Positions 1-5,089 of a stretch of DNA of 5,089 nt are shown in pieces. The notes below the pieces were generated by a model. That model had not been told where the DNA came from, did no database searches, and saw only the letters and a program-made list of their open reading frames with translations. Numbering within the stretch: position 1 is the first letter of the stretch; each line of letters begins with the position of its first letter. Position numbers and translations under genes: made by a program. This stretch comes from Candidatus Altarchaeum sp. CG2_30_32_3053 (lineage in GTDB: Archaea; Altiarchaeota; Altiarchaeia; Altiarchaeales; Altiarchaeaceae), in the NCBI GenBank assembly GCA_001873845.1, contig MNZY01000208.1, forward strand, positions 1 through 5,089. The letters run 5' to 3'.

Positions 1-90
1 TTAGTAAAGTCCTAATAGTAATAGTAGCATTATAAAGATTAGTAAAGTCCTAATAGTAATAGTAGCATTATAAAGATTATAAAGATTATA
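1..90. repeat. 38-bp direct tandem repeat (2 copies) plus 9-bp repeat tail
   Basis: Positions 1-38 and 39-76 are identical copies of a 38-bp unit that begins TTAGTAAAGTCC and ends TTATAAAGA. The array may extend beyond the left edge of the window. The end of copy 2 runs into a shorter repeat, ATTATAAAG at 67-75 and 76-84, followed by the partial ATTATA at 85-90. Each 38-bp unit also contains a smaller TAGTAATAGTAG repetition, so the array is nested. There is no spacer between units, no open frame is needed to explain it and no gene lies beside it. It looks like a minisatellite produced by slippage or unequal exchange. A binding-site array such as a replication or partition iteron cannot be excluded from two copies. 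Confidence 0.9.
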
Positions 91-180
91 CATGCTTGTC
101 CAAATGTAGCGTTATTTCTTTTTGATAATATTTGAATCTCTGAATGTTAGTATCTACTTGAAATCATTAGAACTGGTTTT

Positions 181-218
181 GTGTATGAGTAAGTGTATGT
201 GTATGTGTATGTGTATGT
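181..218. repeat. GTGTAT hexanucleotide microsatellite
   Basis: The hexamer GTGTAT occurs at 181-186, is degenerate at 187-192 (GAGTAA), then repeats exactly four times from 193 to 216. One plus-strand frame reads through it as alternating Cys-Met and a minus-strand frame reads it as Ile-His, which is what a simple repeat gives in any open frame. The repeat lies directly before the G+C-richer patch that starts near 229. Confidence 0.9.
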
Positions 219-248
219 TAATGAATATTTCCGCACAGCGTTTGTCTG

Positions 249-383
249 ATGGTAAAAAACCCACAAGCAATGCTGGCTTACGTAAAAATGCACGATTCAC
301 GGAATAACCCCGACATAAAAGCAATAACAAAGGAAAAGAAAATAAAAAATAACATCAGCGTCAACTTAAGGAAAAAACAATAA
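249..383 (+). CDS. possible small hypothetical protein (44 aa), doubtful
   Basis: An ATG at 249 opens 44 codons ending in TAA at 381-383. The product starts MVKNPQAMLAYVKMHDSRNN and ends in a very basic Lys-rich tail; no family is recognised. What draws attention is composition: about 229-318 is clearly richer in G+C than the very AT-rich DNA on both sides, as would be expected of coding or imported DNA. A minus-strand frame across the same patch is also open (it includes RAFLRKPALLVGFLPSDKRC), so the coding strand is uncertain. There is no ribosome binding site and no gene partner. The patch could be a gene remnant, a small RNA or part of a repeat instead. Confidence 0.2.
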   Translation: MVKNPQAMLAYVKMHDSRNNPDIKAITKEKKIKNNISVNLRKKQ

Positions 384-558
384 TTTCTTTGAAGTTTCTT
401 AAATCTCCGCTACCACCATCGTTATATTTCATTTTTTTCTTTTACATAATCAAAATTTTTAATTTATGGGCTTACGGCTTATTGTTCTTATTTATATGAT
501 GTATCTAACATGTATATTATGATAAATTTAAATTTTAACCTGATTTTACAATACATTT
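384..558. other. AT-rich intergenic stretch, nothing supportable
   Basis: No frame of useful length, tRNA-like fold or long repeat was seen. A 23-codon minus-strand ORF starts at 432 (MKYNDGGSGDLRN...) and ends near 362, but it has no recognisable family and is too short to call. The 11-mer TTAAATCTCCG at 399-409 recurs at 4973-4983 inside the MITE-like element. Confidence 0.5.
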
Positions 559-664
559 GAGGATGTGATTTCAAGGGGAATAGACACAGTATATGTTCTA
601 TAAAATTTGAACATGCAAAACTCACGAAATTGTGGGTTTTAAAGAAATCACTGAAAATCACCTC
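559..664. other. nested inverted-repeat region, possible structured RNA or element remnant
   Basis: Several inverted repeats are stacked in about 105 bp. GTGATTTC (565-572) pairs with GAAATCAC (644-651). Inside this lie ATGTTC (593-598) with GAACAT (609-614) and the 9-bp hairpin 617-625/632-640. Together they could draw a three-way junction closed by the outer stem. A second inverted relation uses the outermost bases: GAGG-AT-GTGATTT at 559-571 against AAATCACCTC at 655-664, so two alternative outer pairings are possible. No known RNA family is recognised, and the short stems, taken singly, could arise by chance in AT-rich DNA. Confidence 0.35.
617..640. terminator. 9-bp hairpin with A/T-tract flanks, possible bidirectional terminator
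   Basis: AAAACTCAC (617-625) faces GTGGGTTTT (632-640) around a 6-nt loop, GAAATT. Eight pairs are Watson-Crick and the ninth is a U-G wobble in the plus-strand RNA (an A/C mismatch on the other strand), so the fold favours plus-strand RNA. The stem ends in T4 on either strand, which is the shape of an intrinsic terminator. It lies about 175 bp beyond the end of atpB, further than the hairpin at 736-785, so for the ATPase genes it would be a second stop at most. It may instead be part of the structured region around it. Confidence 0.35.
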
Positions 665-735
665 TCTTAAACTTCTGCCCGTAGTCGGTCTTTTTTAAAT
701 GAGTAAAGATACAATAAAAAAAATACAAAAATAAA

Positions 736-785
736 AAATGCGGAAATGTACATAAACATAAACAAATTTATCTTCATCCGCATTT
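736..785 (-). terminator. terminator-like hairpin downstream of atpB
   Basis: Read on the minus strand, AAATGCGGA (785-777) pairs perfectly with TCCGCATTT (744-736). Two more base pairs are possible beyond a 2-nt bulge, giving a loop of about 26-32 nt. The 3' arm runs straight into a T-rich tract on the minus strand from about 738 down to 717. The hairpin begins about 30 bp after the atpB stop codon, where a terminator for the ATPase transcript is expected. In archaea the T-rich tract alone is normally enough; the loop is long for a bacterial intrinsic terminator. Confidence 0.5.
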
Positions 786-815
786 GTTTCTACCTTTATT
801 TATCAACGGTTCTTA

Positions 816-2324
816 TTATATGTAATTGTCTATCGACATATCTGTCGTCTCGCCCCCTAATATAAATTCTTCCTTTCCTTTTGATTTCCCTCTCTTATCT
901 TCGGGATAATATTTTTGTAATGTCTTTTCCTTTATTCTTATGAGTTCGTTTTTTGGAAGTATTGAAAGCATGTGCCACAACTTATCTAATGTTGCACTTG
1001 GATCCAATCCATTGCTCGTATCTCCGGCAATTTTCCTGTCATCATCATATCCCTGGGTAACAAATTCATTTTCAAATACATTTGCAAATGTCAGCACGAG
1101 TTTGTCTCTTGGAGATAATGCTTCTTCCCCGACAACAGCAACCAAATCCCTTAAATCCCTTCCTTCGGCATATAAAGCATACGCCTGATCAGCAACCTCC
1201 TTATGATCTTCTCTCGTCTTACCTTCACCTATTCCCTGGTTCATCAGACGACTTAAACACGGCAGGACATCTATTGGAGGATATATTCCTTTCATATGCA
1301 GCCCCCTTCCCAAAACAATTTGTCCTTCTGTAATATAGCCCGTTAAGTCAGGAATCGGATGTGTAATATCATCGTCAGGCATTGTCAGTATCGGAATCTG
1401 GGTAACAGTTCCTTTTTTTCCGGTAATCCTTCCCGCCCTTTCATAAATTGTTGATAAGTCAGTATACATATATCCAGGATAACCTCTTCTTCCCGGTACT
1501 TCCTCTCTTGCAGAAGAAATTTCCCTTAAAGCATTGCAGTAATTTGTCATGTCCGTTAAAATTACCAGAACATGCATATCCTTTTCAAATGCCAGATATT
1601 CTGCGGTTGTTAATGCCAGTCGCGGAGTAATGATTCTTTCTATTGCCGGGTCATCCGCCAGATTTTGGAACATCACTATTTTTTGCAATGCCCCGCTGCT
1701 CGCAAATTCGCTTTTAAAGAAATGTGCTTCTTCGGCTGTAATTCCCATTGCTGCAAAGACAACTGCAAAACTCTCTTCTTTTCCAAGGACCTTTGCCTGT
1801 TTCGCTATTTGTGCTGCCAGACGATTATGAGTCAGTCCCGAACCGGAAAATATAGGAAGTTTTTGTCCTCTTACCAGTGTGTTCATTCCGTCTATCGTTG
1901 AAATTCCCGTCTGGACAAAGTCCCTTGGAAATTGTCTTGCAGAAGGATTCATCGGCAAACCGTTAATATCTATTCTTTTTTCTGGAATTATCGGACCCTT
2001 TTCGTCAATTGGCCTTCCTGCACCGTCAAATATTCTTCCGAGCATACTAGAACTAACATCAATTTTCATCGTCTCACCCAAAAATTTTATAGATGTGTTT
2101 TTTGTGTCCAGACCCGATGTCCCTTCAAAAACCTGTATGATGGCCGTATTTTCCATCGCATCAAGAACCTGTCCATGTAAAATTTTTCCATCCCCGCTTT
2201 TTATATCTACAACCTCACCATACATCACAGCCTTTACATCCTTTACATCTACAACTATCAATGGTCCCTTAACCTCAATTACAGACTTGTATTCTTTTGG
2301 AATTTCCAATATTTTATTTTCCAT
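816..2324 (-). CDS. atpB: A/V-type ATP synthase subunit B (non-catalytic nucleotide-binding subunit)
   Basis: The 502-residue product is the regulatory subunit that alternates with A in the A3B3 head of the archaeal rotary ATPase. An N-terminal beta-barrel domain (about 10-85, with GPLIVV at 20-25) is followed by the nucleotide-binding domain. The P-loop is replaced by SGSGLTHN (160-167), the degenerate form expected of B; Thr165 stands where Pro is common. The signature SSAREEVPGRRGYPGYMYTDL begins at 270. Arg359 in PCLSRL matches the arginine finger that reaches into the catalytic site of A. A helical C-terminal domain follows, to about 475. Most archaeal B subunits end near 460-470, so the Gly/Lys/acidic tail 478-502 is extra. 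The ATG at 2324 is chosen because an in-frame start further upstream is not supported and the protein begins at the usual place. It lies 51 bp after atpA; the expected downstream partner, subunit D, is absent. Identity is secure; only the tail is unexplained. Confidence 0.98.
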   Translation of the reverse strand: MENKILEIPKEYKSVIEVKGPLIVVDVKDVKAVMYGEVVDIKSGDGKILHGQVLDAMENTAIIQVFEGTSGLDTKNTSIKFLGETMKIDVSSSMLGRIFDGAGRPIDEKGPIIPEKRIDINGLPMNPSARQFPRDFVQTGISTIDGMNTLVRGQKLPIFSGSGLTHNRLAAQIAKQAKVLGKEESFAVVFAAMGITAEEAHFFKSEFASSGALQKIVMFQNLADDPAIERIITPRLALTTAEYLAFEKDMHVLVILTDMTNYCNALREISSAREEVPGRRGYPGYMYTDLSTIYERAGRITGKKGTVTQIPILTMPDDDITHPIPDLTGYITEGQIVLGRGLHMKGIYPPIDVLPCLSRLMNQGIGEGKTREDHKEVADQAYALYAEGRDLRDLVAVVGEEALSPRDKLVLTFANVFENEFVTQGYDDDRKIAGDTSNGLDPSATLDKLWHMLSILPKNELIRIKEKTLQKYYPEDKRGKSKGKEEFILGGETTDMSIDNYI

Positions 2325-2345
2325 TTTATATCATTGATTTTGTCA

Positions 2346-2356
2346 TTAAATTTATT
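2346..2356 (-). promoter_or_regulatory. candidate archaeal TATA box for atpB
   Basis: On the minus strand AATAAATTTAA lies at -32 to -22 from the atpB ATG, centred at -27. That is the spacing at which an archaeal TATA box would start transcription at the ATG itself. No Shine-Dalgarno sequence is visible in the 51-bp gap after atpA, which fits an internal promoter producing a leaderless mRNA. The spacer is so AT-rich that such a motif could also occur by chance. Confidence 0.35.
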
Positions 2357-2375
2357 AAAATTTTAATTTTAACAG

Positions 2376-4238
2376 TTATTTTATCTTGTCAACCACTGCC
2401 ATAATATCATTGTATGCCTCATCAAAATATTTTAAAGAGCCATCCTTTATCATTCCTAAAATTTTATCCTTTGTTTTTCCCTTTAGTCGCCCTCCTTCGC
2501 CGCATTCTTCTTTTAACGGGGAATATTTTAGTCGCGCTATCCTACTGGTCATAATATCTGCCAGTCCGTCCACTTCTCTGGAAATTTCCTCAATCGTCTT
2601 TCCTCTGGCAACACATTCTCCTAATTTATTATACAGGCGCAATATTATATAAAGCATGTCATATTGTTTTTGTAACGGGCAATAACTATCTACATCATCA
2701 AAAGCATTCTGTTGTAAAACCGCCTCTCTTATCAGCCGTGTTATTTCAAGTATCATTTTTTCTTTTTCCGCCAGTGCGTCCTTTCCTACCAACTGAACGA
2801 TTTCCTGTAATTCTGCCTCCTTATGCATCAGCTCCATTGCTATTTTTCTGTTTGCAACCCATTTCTTATTAACATTGTTGTTAAACCAATCAGGCAGTTT
2901 TTCATAAAGTGAATAAGATGTCATCCAGTTAATACTCGGAAAGTGCCTTCTGTGTGCCAGTCGTGCATCTAATGCCCAGAATACTCTTGTTACCCTCAGA
3001 GTGTTCTGCGTAACCGGCTCTGAAAAGTCCCCTCCTGGAGGGCTTACAGCACCAATCAAAGATACAGACGATATCCTGTTTTTCTTTCCACCGTCTTTTC
3101 CCAAAATTTCAACCATTCCGGCTCTTTCATAAAATGCAGCGACTTTTGAAGCAAGATATGCAGGATAACCTTCTTCACCGGGCATTTCTTCCAGCCGTCC
3201 AGAAATTTCCCTCATTGCCTCTGCCCACCTTGATGTGGAGTCAGCCATCATTGCTGTGTTATATCCCATATCTCTGTAATATTCAGCAAGCGTTACACCT
3301 GTATAAACACTTGCCTCTCTTGCGGCAACCGGCATATTGGATGTATTTGCTATCATTGTTGTTCTTTCCATTAACGGCTTTCCACTGTAAGGGTCAACTA
3401 AATGCGGGAATTCTTCAAGAACCTCGGTCATTTCATTACCTCTTTCTCCGCATCCTACATAAACAATCACCTCAGCATCGCACCATTTCGCCAGTTGATG
3501 CTGACTTACCGTCTTTCCGGAGCCGAACGGACCCGGAATTGCAGCTGTTCCTCCTTTTGCTATGGGAAAAGCCGTGTCAAATATTCTTTGTCCGGTCTTT
3601 AGAGGAATTTCCGGGGGTAATTTCCTGACATAAGGTCTTGGTTCTCTGACCGGCCATATCTGCATCATCTTTACACCATGCAAACGATTGTTTTTGTCTC
3701 TTACATTACAGACCACATCCTCAACTCTATGCTTCCCGTTATGAATATTTTCAATATTTCCAACAATTCCGACAGGAATCATAATTTTGTTGACAATAAG
3801 ATCCGTCTCCTGCACCTCACCTATGATGTCTCCTTCACCAACAGCATCTCCTTCTTTAACTTTTGTTACGAAATCCCATACTTTTTGTTTATCTATGGGA
3901 GGAACATTAATTCCCCTTGCAATGAAATCGCCGCTTTTTTCCTTTATTAATTCAAGAGGCCTCTGAATTCCGTCATATATTGATTTTAGCACTCCCGGAC
4001 CAAGTTCAACAGAAAGCGAGTGTCCTGTTCCTTCAACACGCTCACCAGGCGTTAATCCGCTGGTATCTTCATAAACCTGTATTGACGCCACATCTCCTAT
4101 AATTTTTATTATTTCTCCGATAAGGCCTAAATCACCGACCTTAACAACTTCATACATCTTACGCCCCCACATTCCATGCGCTTCAACCAATGGACCTGCT
4201 ATCCTTCTTATTTTTCCATAATTTTCTTCTTTTTCCAT
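2376..4238 (-). CDS. atpA: A/V-type ATP synthase subunit A (catalytic subunit)
   Basis: The 620-residue product is the ATP-hydrolysing/synthesising subunit of the A1 head, equivalent to F-type beta. An N-terminal barrel (about 8-75) leads into the bulge insertion typical of A subunits (about 115-190). The catalytic domain has an intact P-loop GPFGSGKT (236-243, Lys242 and Thr243) and GCGERGNE with the catalytic Glu265 and Arg266. It continues with ADSTSRWAEAMREISGRLEE from 332, GEEGYPAYL (354-362) and AHRRHFPSINW (428-438). A helical domain ends near 570. Many archaeal A proteins have inteins at the P-loop; none is present here. Archaeal homologues usually have about 580-595 residues, so the Gly/Lys-rich stretch and helix from about 576 to 620 make the C-terminus longer than usual. 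It follows atpF by 81 bp and precedes atpB by 51 bp. The ATG gives a normal N-terminus (GKIRRIAGPLVEAHGM). Confidence 0.98.
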   Translation of the reverse strand: MEKEENYGKIRRIAGPLVEAHGMWGRKMYEVVKVGDLGLIGEIIKIIGDVASIQVYEDTSGLTPGERVEGTGHSLSVELGPGVLKSIYDGIQRPLELIKEKSGDFIARGINVPPIDKQKVWDFVTKVKEGDAVGEGDIIGEVQETDLIVNKIMIPVGIVGNIENIHNGKHRVEDVVCNVRDKNNRLHGVKMMQIWPVREPRPYVRKLPPEIPLKTGQRIFDTAFPIAKGGTAAIPGPFGSGKTVSQHQLAKWCDAEVIVYVGCGERGNEMTEVLEEFPHLVDPYSGKPLMERTTMIANTSNMPVAAREASVYTGVTLAEYYRDMGYNTAMMADSTSRWAEAMREISGRLEEMPGEEGYPAYLASKVAAFYERAGMVEILGKDGGKKNRISSVSLIGAVSPPGGDFSEPVTQNTLRVTRVFWALDARLAHRRHFPSINWMTSYSLYEKLPDWFNNNVNKKWVANRKIAMELMHKEAELQEIVQLVGKDALAEKEKMILEITRLIREAVLQQNAFDDVDSYCPLQKQYDMLYIILRLYNKLGECVARGKTIEEISREVDGLADIMTSRIARLKYSPLKEECGEGGRLKGKTKDKILGMIKDGSLKYFDEAYNDIMAVVDKIK

Positions 4239-4252
4239 TTTGACTGAATTTT

Positions 4253-4264
4253 AAATTTATATAA
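4253..4264 (-). promoter_or_regulatory. candidate archaeal TATA box for atpA
   Basis: TTATATAAATTT on the minus strand lies at -26 to -15 from the atpA ATG, close to but slightly nearer than the ideal spacing for a leaderless transcript. No ribosome binding site precedes the ATG (the last bases are CAGTCAAA). The 81-bp gap is longer than the overlaps usual inside tight operons, so a separate promoter is plausible. The motif is weak evidence in a spacer made almost wholly of A and T. Confidence 0.3.
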
Positions 4265-4270
4265 CTAAAA

Positions 4271-4318
4271 TTTTATTTTATTTTATTTTTTTTGTATTAT
4301 TAAATTTATTATTAAATT
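4271..4318. repeat. simple repeats in the atpF-atpA spacer
   Basis: TTTTA pentamers repeat at about 4271-4285 and run into a T8 tract. Next to them TATTATTAAATT is present as two perfect adjacent 12-bp copies, 4295-4306 and 4307-4318. On the coding (minus) strand these tracts are A-rich, so they are not T-tract terminators and should not stop transcription from atpF into atpA. They probably reflect slippage in AT-rich DNA. Confidence 0.7.
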
Positions 4319-4319
4319 T

Positions 4320-4613
4320 TTATTTGACATTTATGCTTCTTCCTATCGCATTTTCAAACATTCTCTTTACTACATCCTTTCCAACTCCATTTGCATCAGG
4401 AAGTTCTACAACGATGGATGTCGGAGGCAGCTTTTTCACTTTTTCTTTAATTAGTTGATATAGTGTGGTAGGGATAACAATAATTTCCTTCTGCATTTCT
4501 TTTTCAAAAATTTCGTTAATATTTTCTTCTGTTGCTATATGGGTATCCTTTATCCCGACTAAATTTAACCCGGAAGCAGTCAGTGCATCCCCTATAAAAC
4601 AAATTTTTACCAT
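4320..4613 (-). CDS. atpF: A/V-type ATP synthase subunit F (central stalk)
   Basis: The 97-residue product has the usual length of subunit F, a small Rossmann-like CheY-fold protein that binds subunit D on the rotating central stalk and can modulate ATP hydrolysis. It starts with the family pattern of a beta strand and loop, KICFIGDALTASGLNLVGI (3-21). A central strand, EIIVIP (43-48), comes next, then the conserved PPTSIVVELPD (63-73). The C-terminus is helical, with KRMFENAIGRSINVK at the end (83-97). The Gly-Asp and the spaced Gly-Leu-Gly residues fit, although the acidic residues and Thr usually found just after GD are replaced by ALTA. It is the first gene of the F-A-B set and lies 81 bp upstream of atpA. 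No subunit C gene precedes it, which is unusual for this order. The ATG at 4613 gives a normal N-terminus. Confidence 0.92.
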   Translation of the reverse strand: MVKICFIGDALTASGLNLVGIKDTHIATEENINEIFEKEMQKEIIVIPTTLYQLIKEKVKKLPPTSIVVELPDANGVGKDVVKRMFENAIGRSINVK

Positions 4614-4638
4614 TTTTAAAATTTTAAATTTAAATCTC

Positions 4639-4650
4639 TTTTATTTTATA
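4639..4650 (-). promoter_or_regulatory. candidate promoter (TATA box) for atpF and the F-A-B set
   Basis: TATAAAATAAAA on the minus strand lies at -37 to -26 from the atpF ATG. With usual archaeal spacing this would start transcription a few bases before the ATG, giving a very short leader. A second A/T motif, ATTTAAATTTAAAA, lies nearer, at about -22 to -9. No Shine-Dalgarno sequence is seen. As no gene lies upstream within the window, the main promoter for the three genes is expected in this region. Confidence 0.4.
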
Positions 4651-4665
4651 ATCAATATGCTAATT

Positions 4666-4712
4666 TTTTACACTCCTGAAGTGGACTAATGAATCGTATA
4701 TAGGGTGTAAAA
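4666..4712. repeat. 10-bp inverted repeat upstream of atpF
   Basis: TTTTACACTC (4666-4675) and GGGTGTAAAA (4703-4712) are inverted copies matching at 9 of 10 bases, separated by 27 bp that include CACT...AGTG (4671-4683) and GTATATAG. The pair lies about 15 bp upstream of the candidate atpF TATA box. It could be an operator for a dimeric regulator, the ends of a very small element or chance; its G/C content in an AT-rich spacer makes it stand out. Confidence 0.45.
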
Positions 4713-4819
4713 TGTTGATGATTCACTGTAATTAAATTCACAGACTTAAATTTTACATAAAATTAAAAAAGAATTATTATAATAAATTATAATTTAATAA
4801 AAATAAATGATTAATATTT
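4713..4819. other. AT-rich spacer, nothing supportable
   Basis: Almost entirely A and T apart from a few bases near 4720-4745. It holds a perfect 12-bp palindrome, TTATTATAATAA (4774-4785), of a kind expected by chance in such DNA. No frame, RNA fold or gene signal was seen. Confidence 0.5.
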
Positions 4820-5036
4820 ACAAAAGTTTCCCAACTCATTAAATTATTAAGATTAAACCTATAAATAATCTCAAGAATTTATACAAAAGATTTAAATCCT
4901 GGTTTTAGGAAATATTTTCACAATTTTAAAATCAACAGATTTTCAATCTTATTTTAAATTTCATTAGAAATTTTAAATCTCCGAACAACAGCGAGGTGAT
5001 TTGTTAATGGAGTAAACTGAAATGGGAAACTTTTGT
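4820..5036. mobile_element. candidate MITE-like element (217 bp, 14-bp TIRs, 5-bp flanking duplication)
   Basis: ACAAAAGTTTCCCA (4820-4833) is perfectly inverted as TGGGAAACTTTTGT (5023-5036); allowing three mismatches the arms extend to about 21 bp. The bases just outside are identical, TATTT at 4815-4819 and at 5037-5041, as a 5-bp target-site duplication would be. Inside lie further inverted pairs. AGATTTAAA (4888-4896) pairs with TTTAAATCT (4972-4980). A near-central hairpin AAAATC-AACA-GATTTT spans 4928-4943. An imperfect hairpin pairs AAATCTCC (4975-4982) with GGTGATTT (4995-5002). There is no useful ORF, so it would depend on a transposase elsewhere. The element family is not identified, and the flanking match is weaker evidence because the DNA is AT-rich. 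Confidence 0.5.
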
Positions 5037-5089
5037 TATTTTATTTATTTTATTGAATTTATTTCGTTAATGTATTAGAATTTATAATT

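Noticed and set aside
1..76. CRISPR array at the left edge
   Set aside because: The two 38-bp copies are directly adjacent with no spacers.
122..307. 61-codon plus-strand ORF starting at TTG
   Set aside because: Its middle is the GTGTAT microsatellite read as Cys-Met repeats, the start is weak and no family is recognisable.
679..696. CCG-TAGT-CGG stem followed by T6 as a plus-strand terminator
   Set aside because: Only three base pairs, and no plus-strand gene upstream to terminate.
1879..2337. 152-codon plus-strand ORF antisense to atpB
   Set aside because: Shadow frame of a highly conserved gene; the translation has no family signature.
2326..2346. Six-codon upstream ORF ending one base before the atpB ATG
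   Set aside because: It overlaps the proposed TATA box, and in AT-rich DNA a short ATG-to-TAA frame is common; a coupling role would need a longer leader.
3510..3535. Intein insertion at the subunit A P-loop
   Set aside because: The GPFGSGKT region is continuous and the protein is collinear with intein-free homologues.
3134..3628. 164-codon plus-strand ORF antisense to atpA
   Set aside because: Shadow of the conserved nucleotide-binding region of atpA; Leu/Pro/Ser-rich as expected from antisense reading.
4774..4785. 12-bp palindrome TTATTATAATAA as an operator
   Set aside because: Composed only of A and T in a nearly pure A/T stretch, where palindromes arise by chance.

Overview
The window carries three genes, all on the minus strand, for the soluble catalytic part of an archaeal/vacuolar-type (A/V-type) rotary ATPase. 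In transcription order they are subunit F (atpF, 4613-4320), catalytic subunit A (atpA, 4238-2376) and regulatory subunit B (atpB, 2324-816). All three reading frames are intact, and the A and B nucleotide-site motifs are conserved. The order F-A-B is the one found inside the usual A-type cassette (…E-C-F-A-B-D), but neither C nor D lies next to it here. F is preceded by about 475 bp and B is followed by about 815 bp with no convincing gene, so this looks like a detached piece of a split ATPase cluster.

The organism is most likely an AT-rich archaeon. The subunits look archaeal, none of the three start codons has a Shine-Dalgarno sequence, and each is preceded by a TATA-like A/T motif about 20-37 nt upstream. 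That fits leaderless or short-leader archaeal transcripts. A bacterium with a V-type ATPase is not strictly excluded. The lineage cannot be fixed from this sequence; an Altiarchaeota- or DPANN-like genome is only a guess.

Layout. 1-90: two perfect 38-bp tandem copies running into a 9-bp repeat. 181-218: a GTGTAT hexamer microsatellite. About 229-318: a patch visibly richer in G+C than its surroundings, with a possible 44-codon plus-strand ORF (249-383). 384-540: AT-rich with nothing supportable. 559-664: nested inverted repeats including a strong 9-bp hairpin (617-640). 736-785: a terminator-like hairpin just after atpB. 816-4613: atpB, atpA and atpF with spacers of 51 and 81 bp. 4666-4712: an inverted repeat upstream of the F promoter region. 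4820-5036: a 217-bp non-coding unit with perfect 14-bp terminal inverted repeats and a matching 5-bp flank on each side, the best candidate here for a small non-autonomous mobile element (MITE-like).

How the genes work together: A and B alternate in the A3B3 hexamer that hydrolyses or makes ATP, and F sits on the central rotor stalk with the missing subunit D. The membrane parts (I and K), the socket C and the peripheral stalk (E, H) must be encoded elsewhere if the enzyme is functional.
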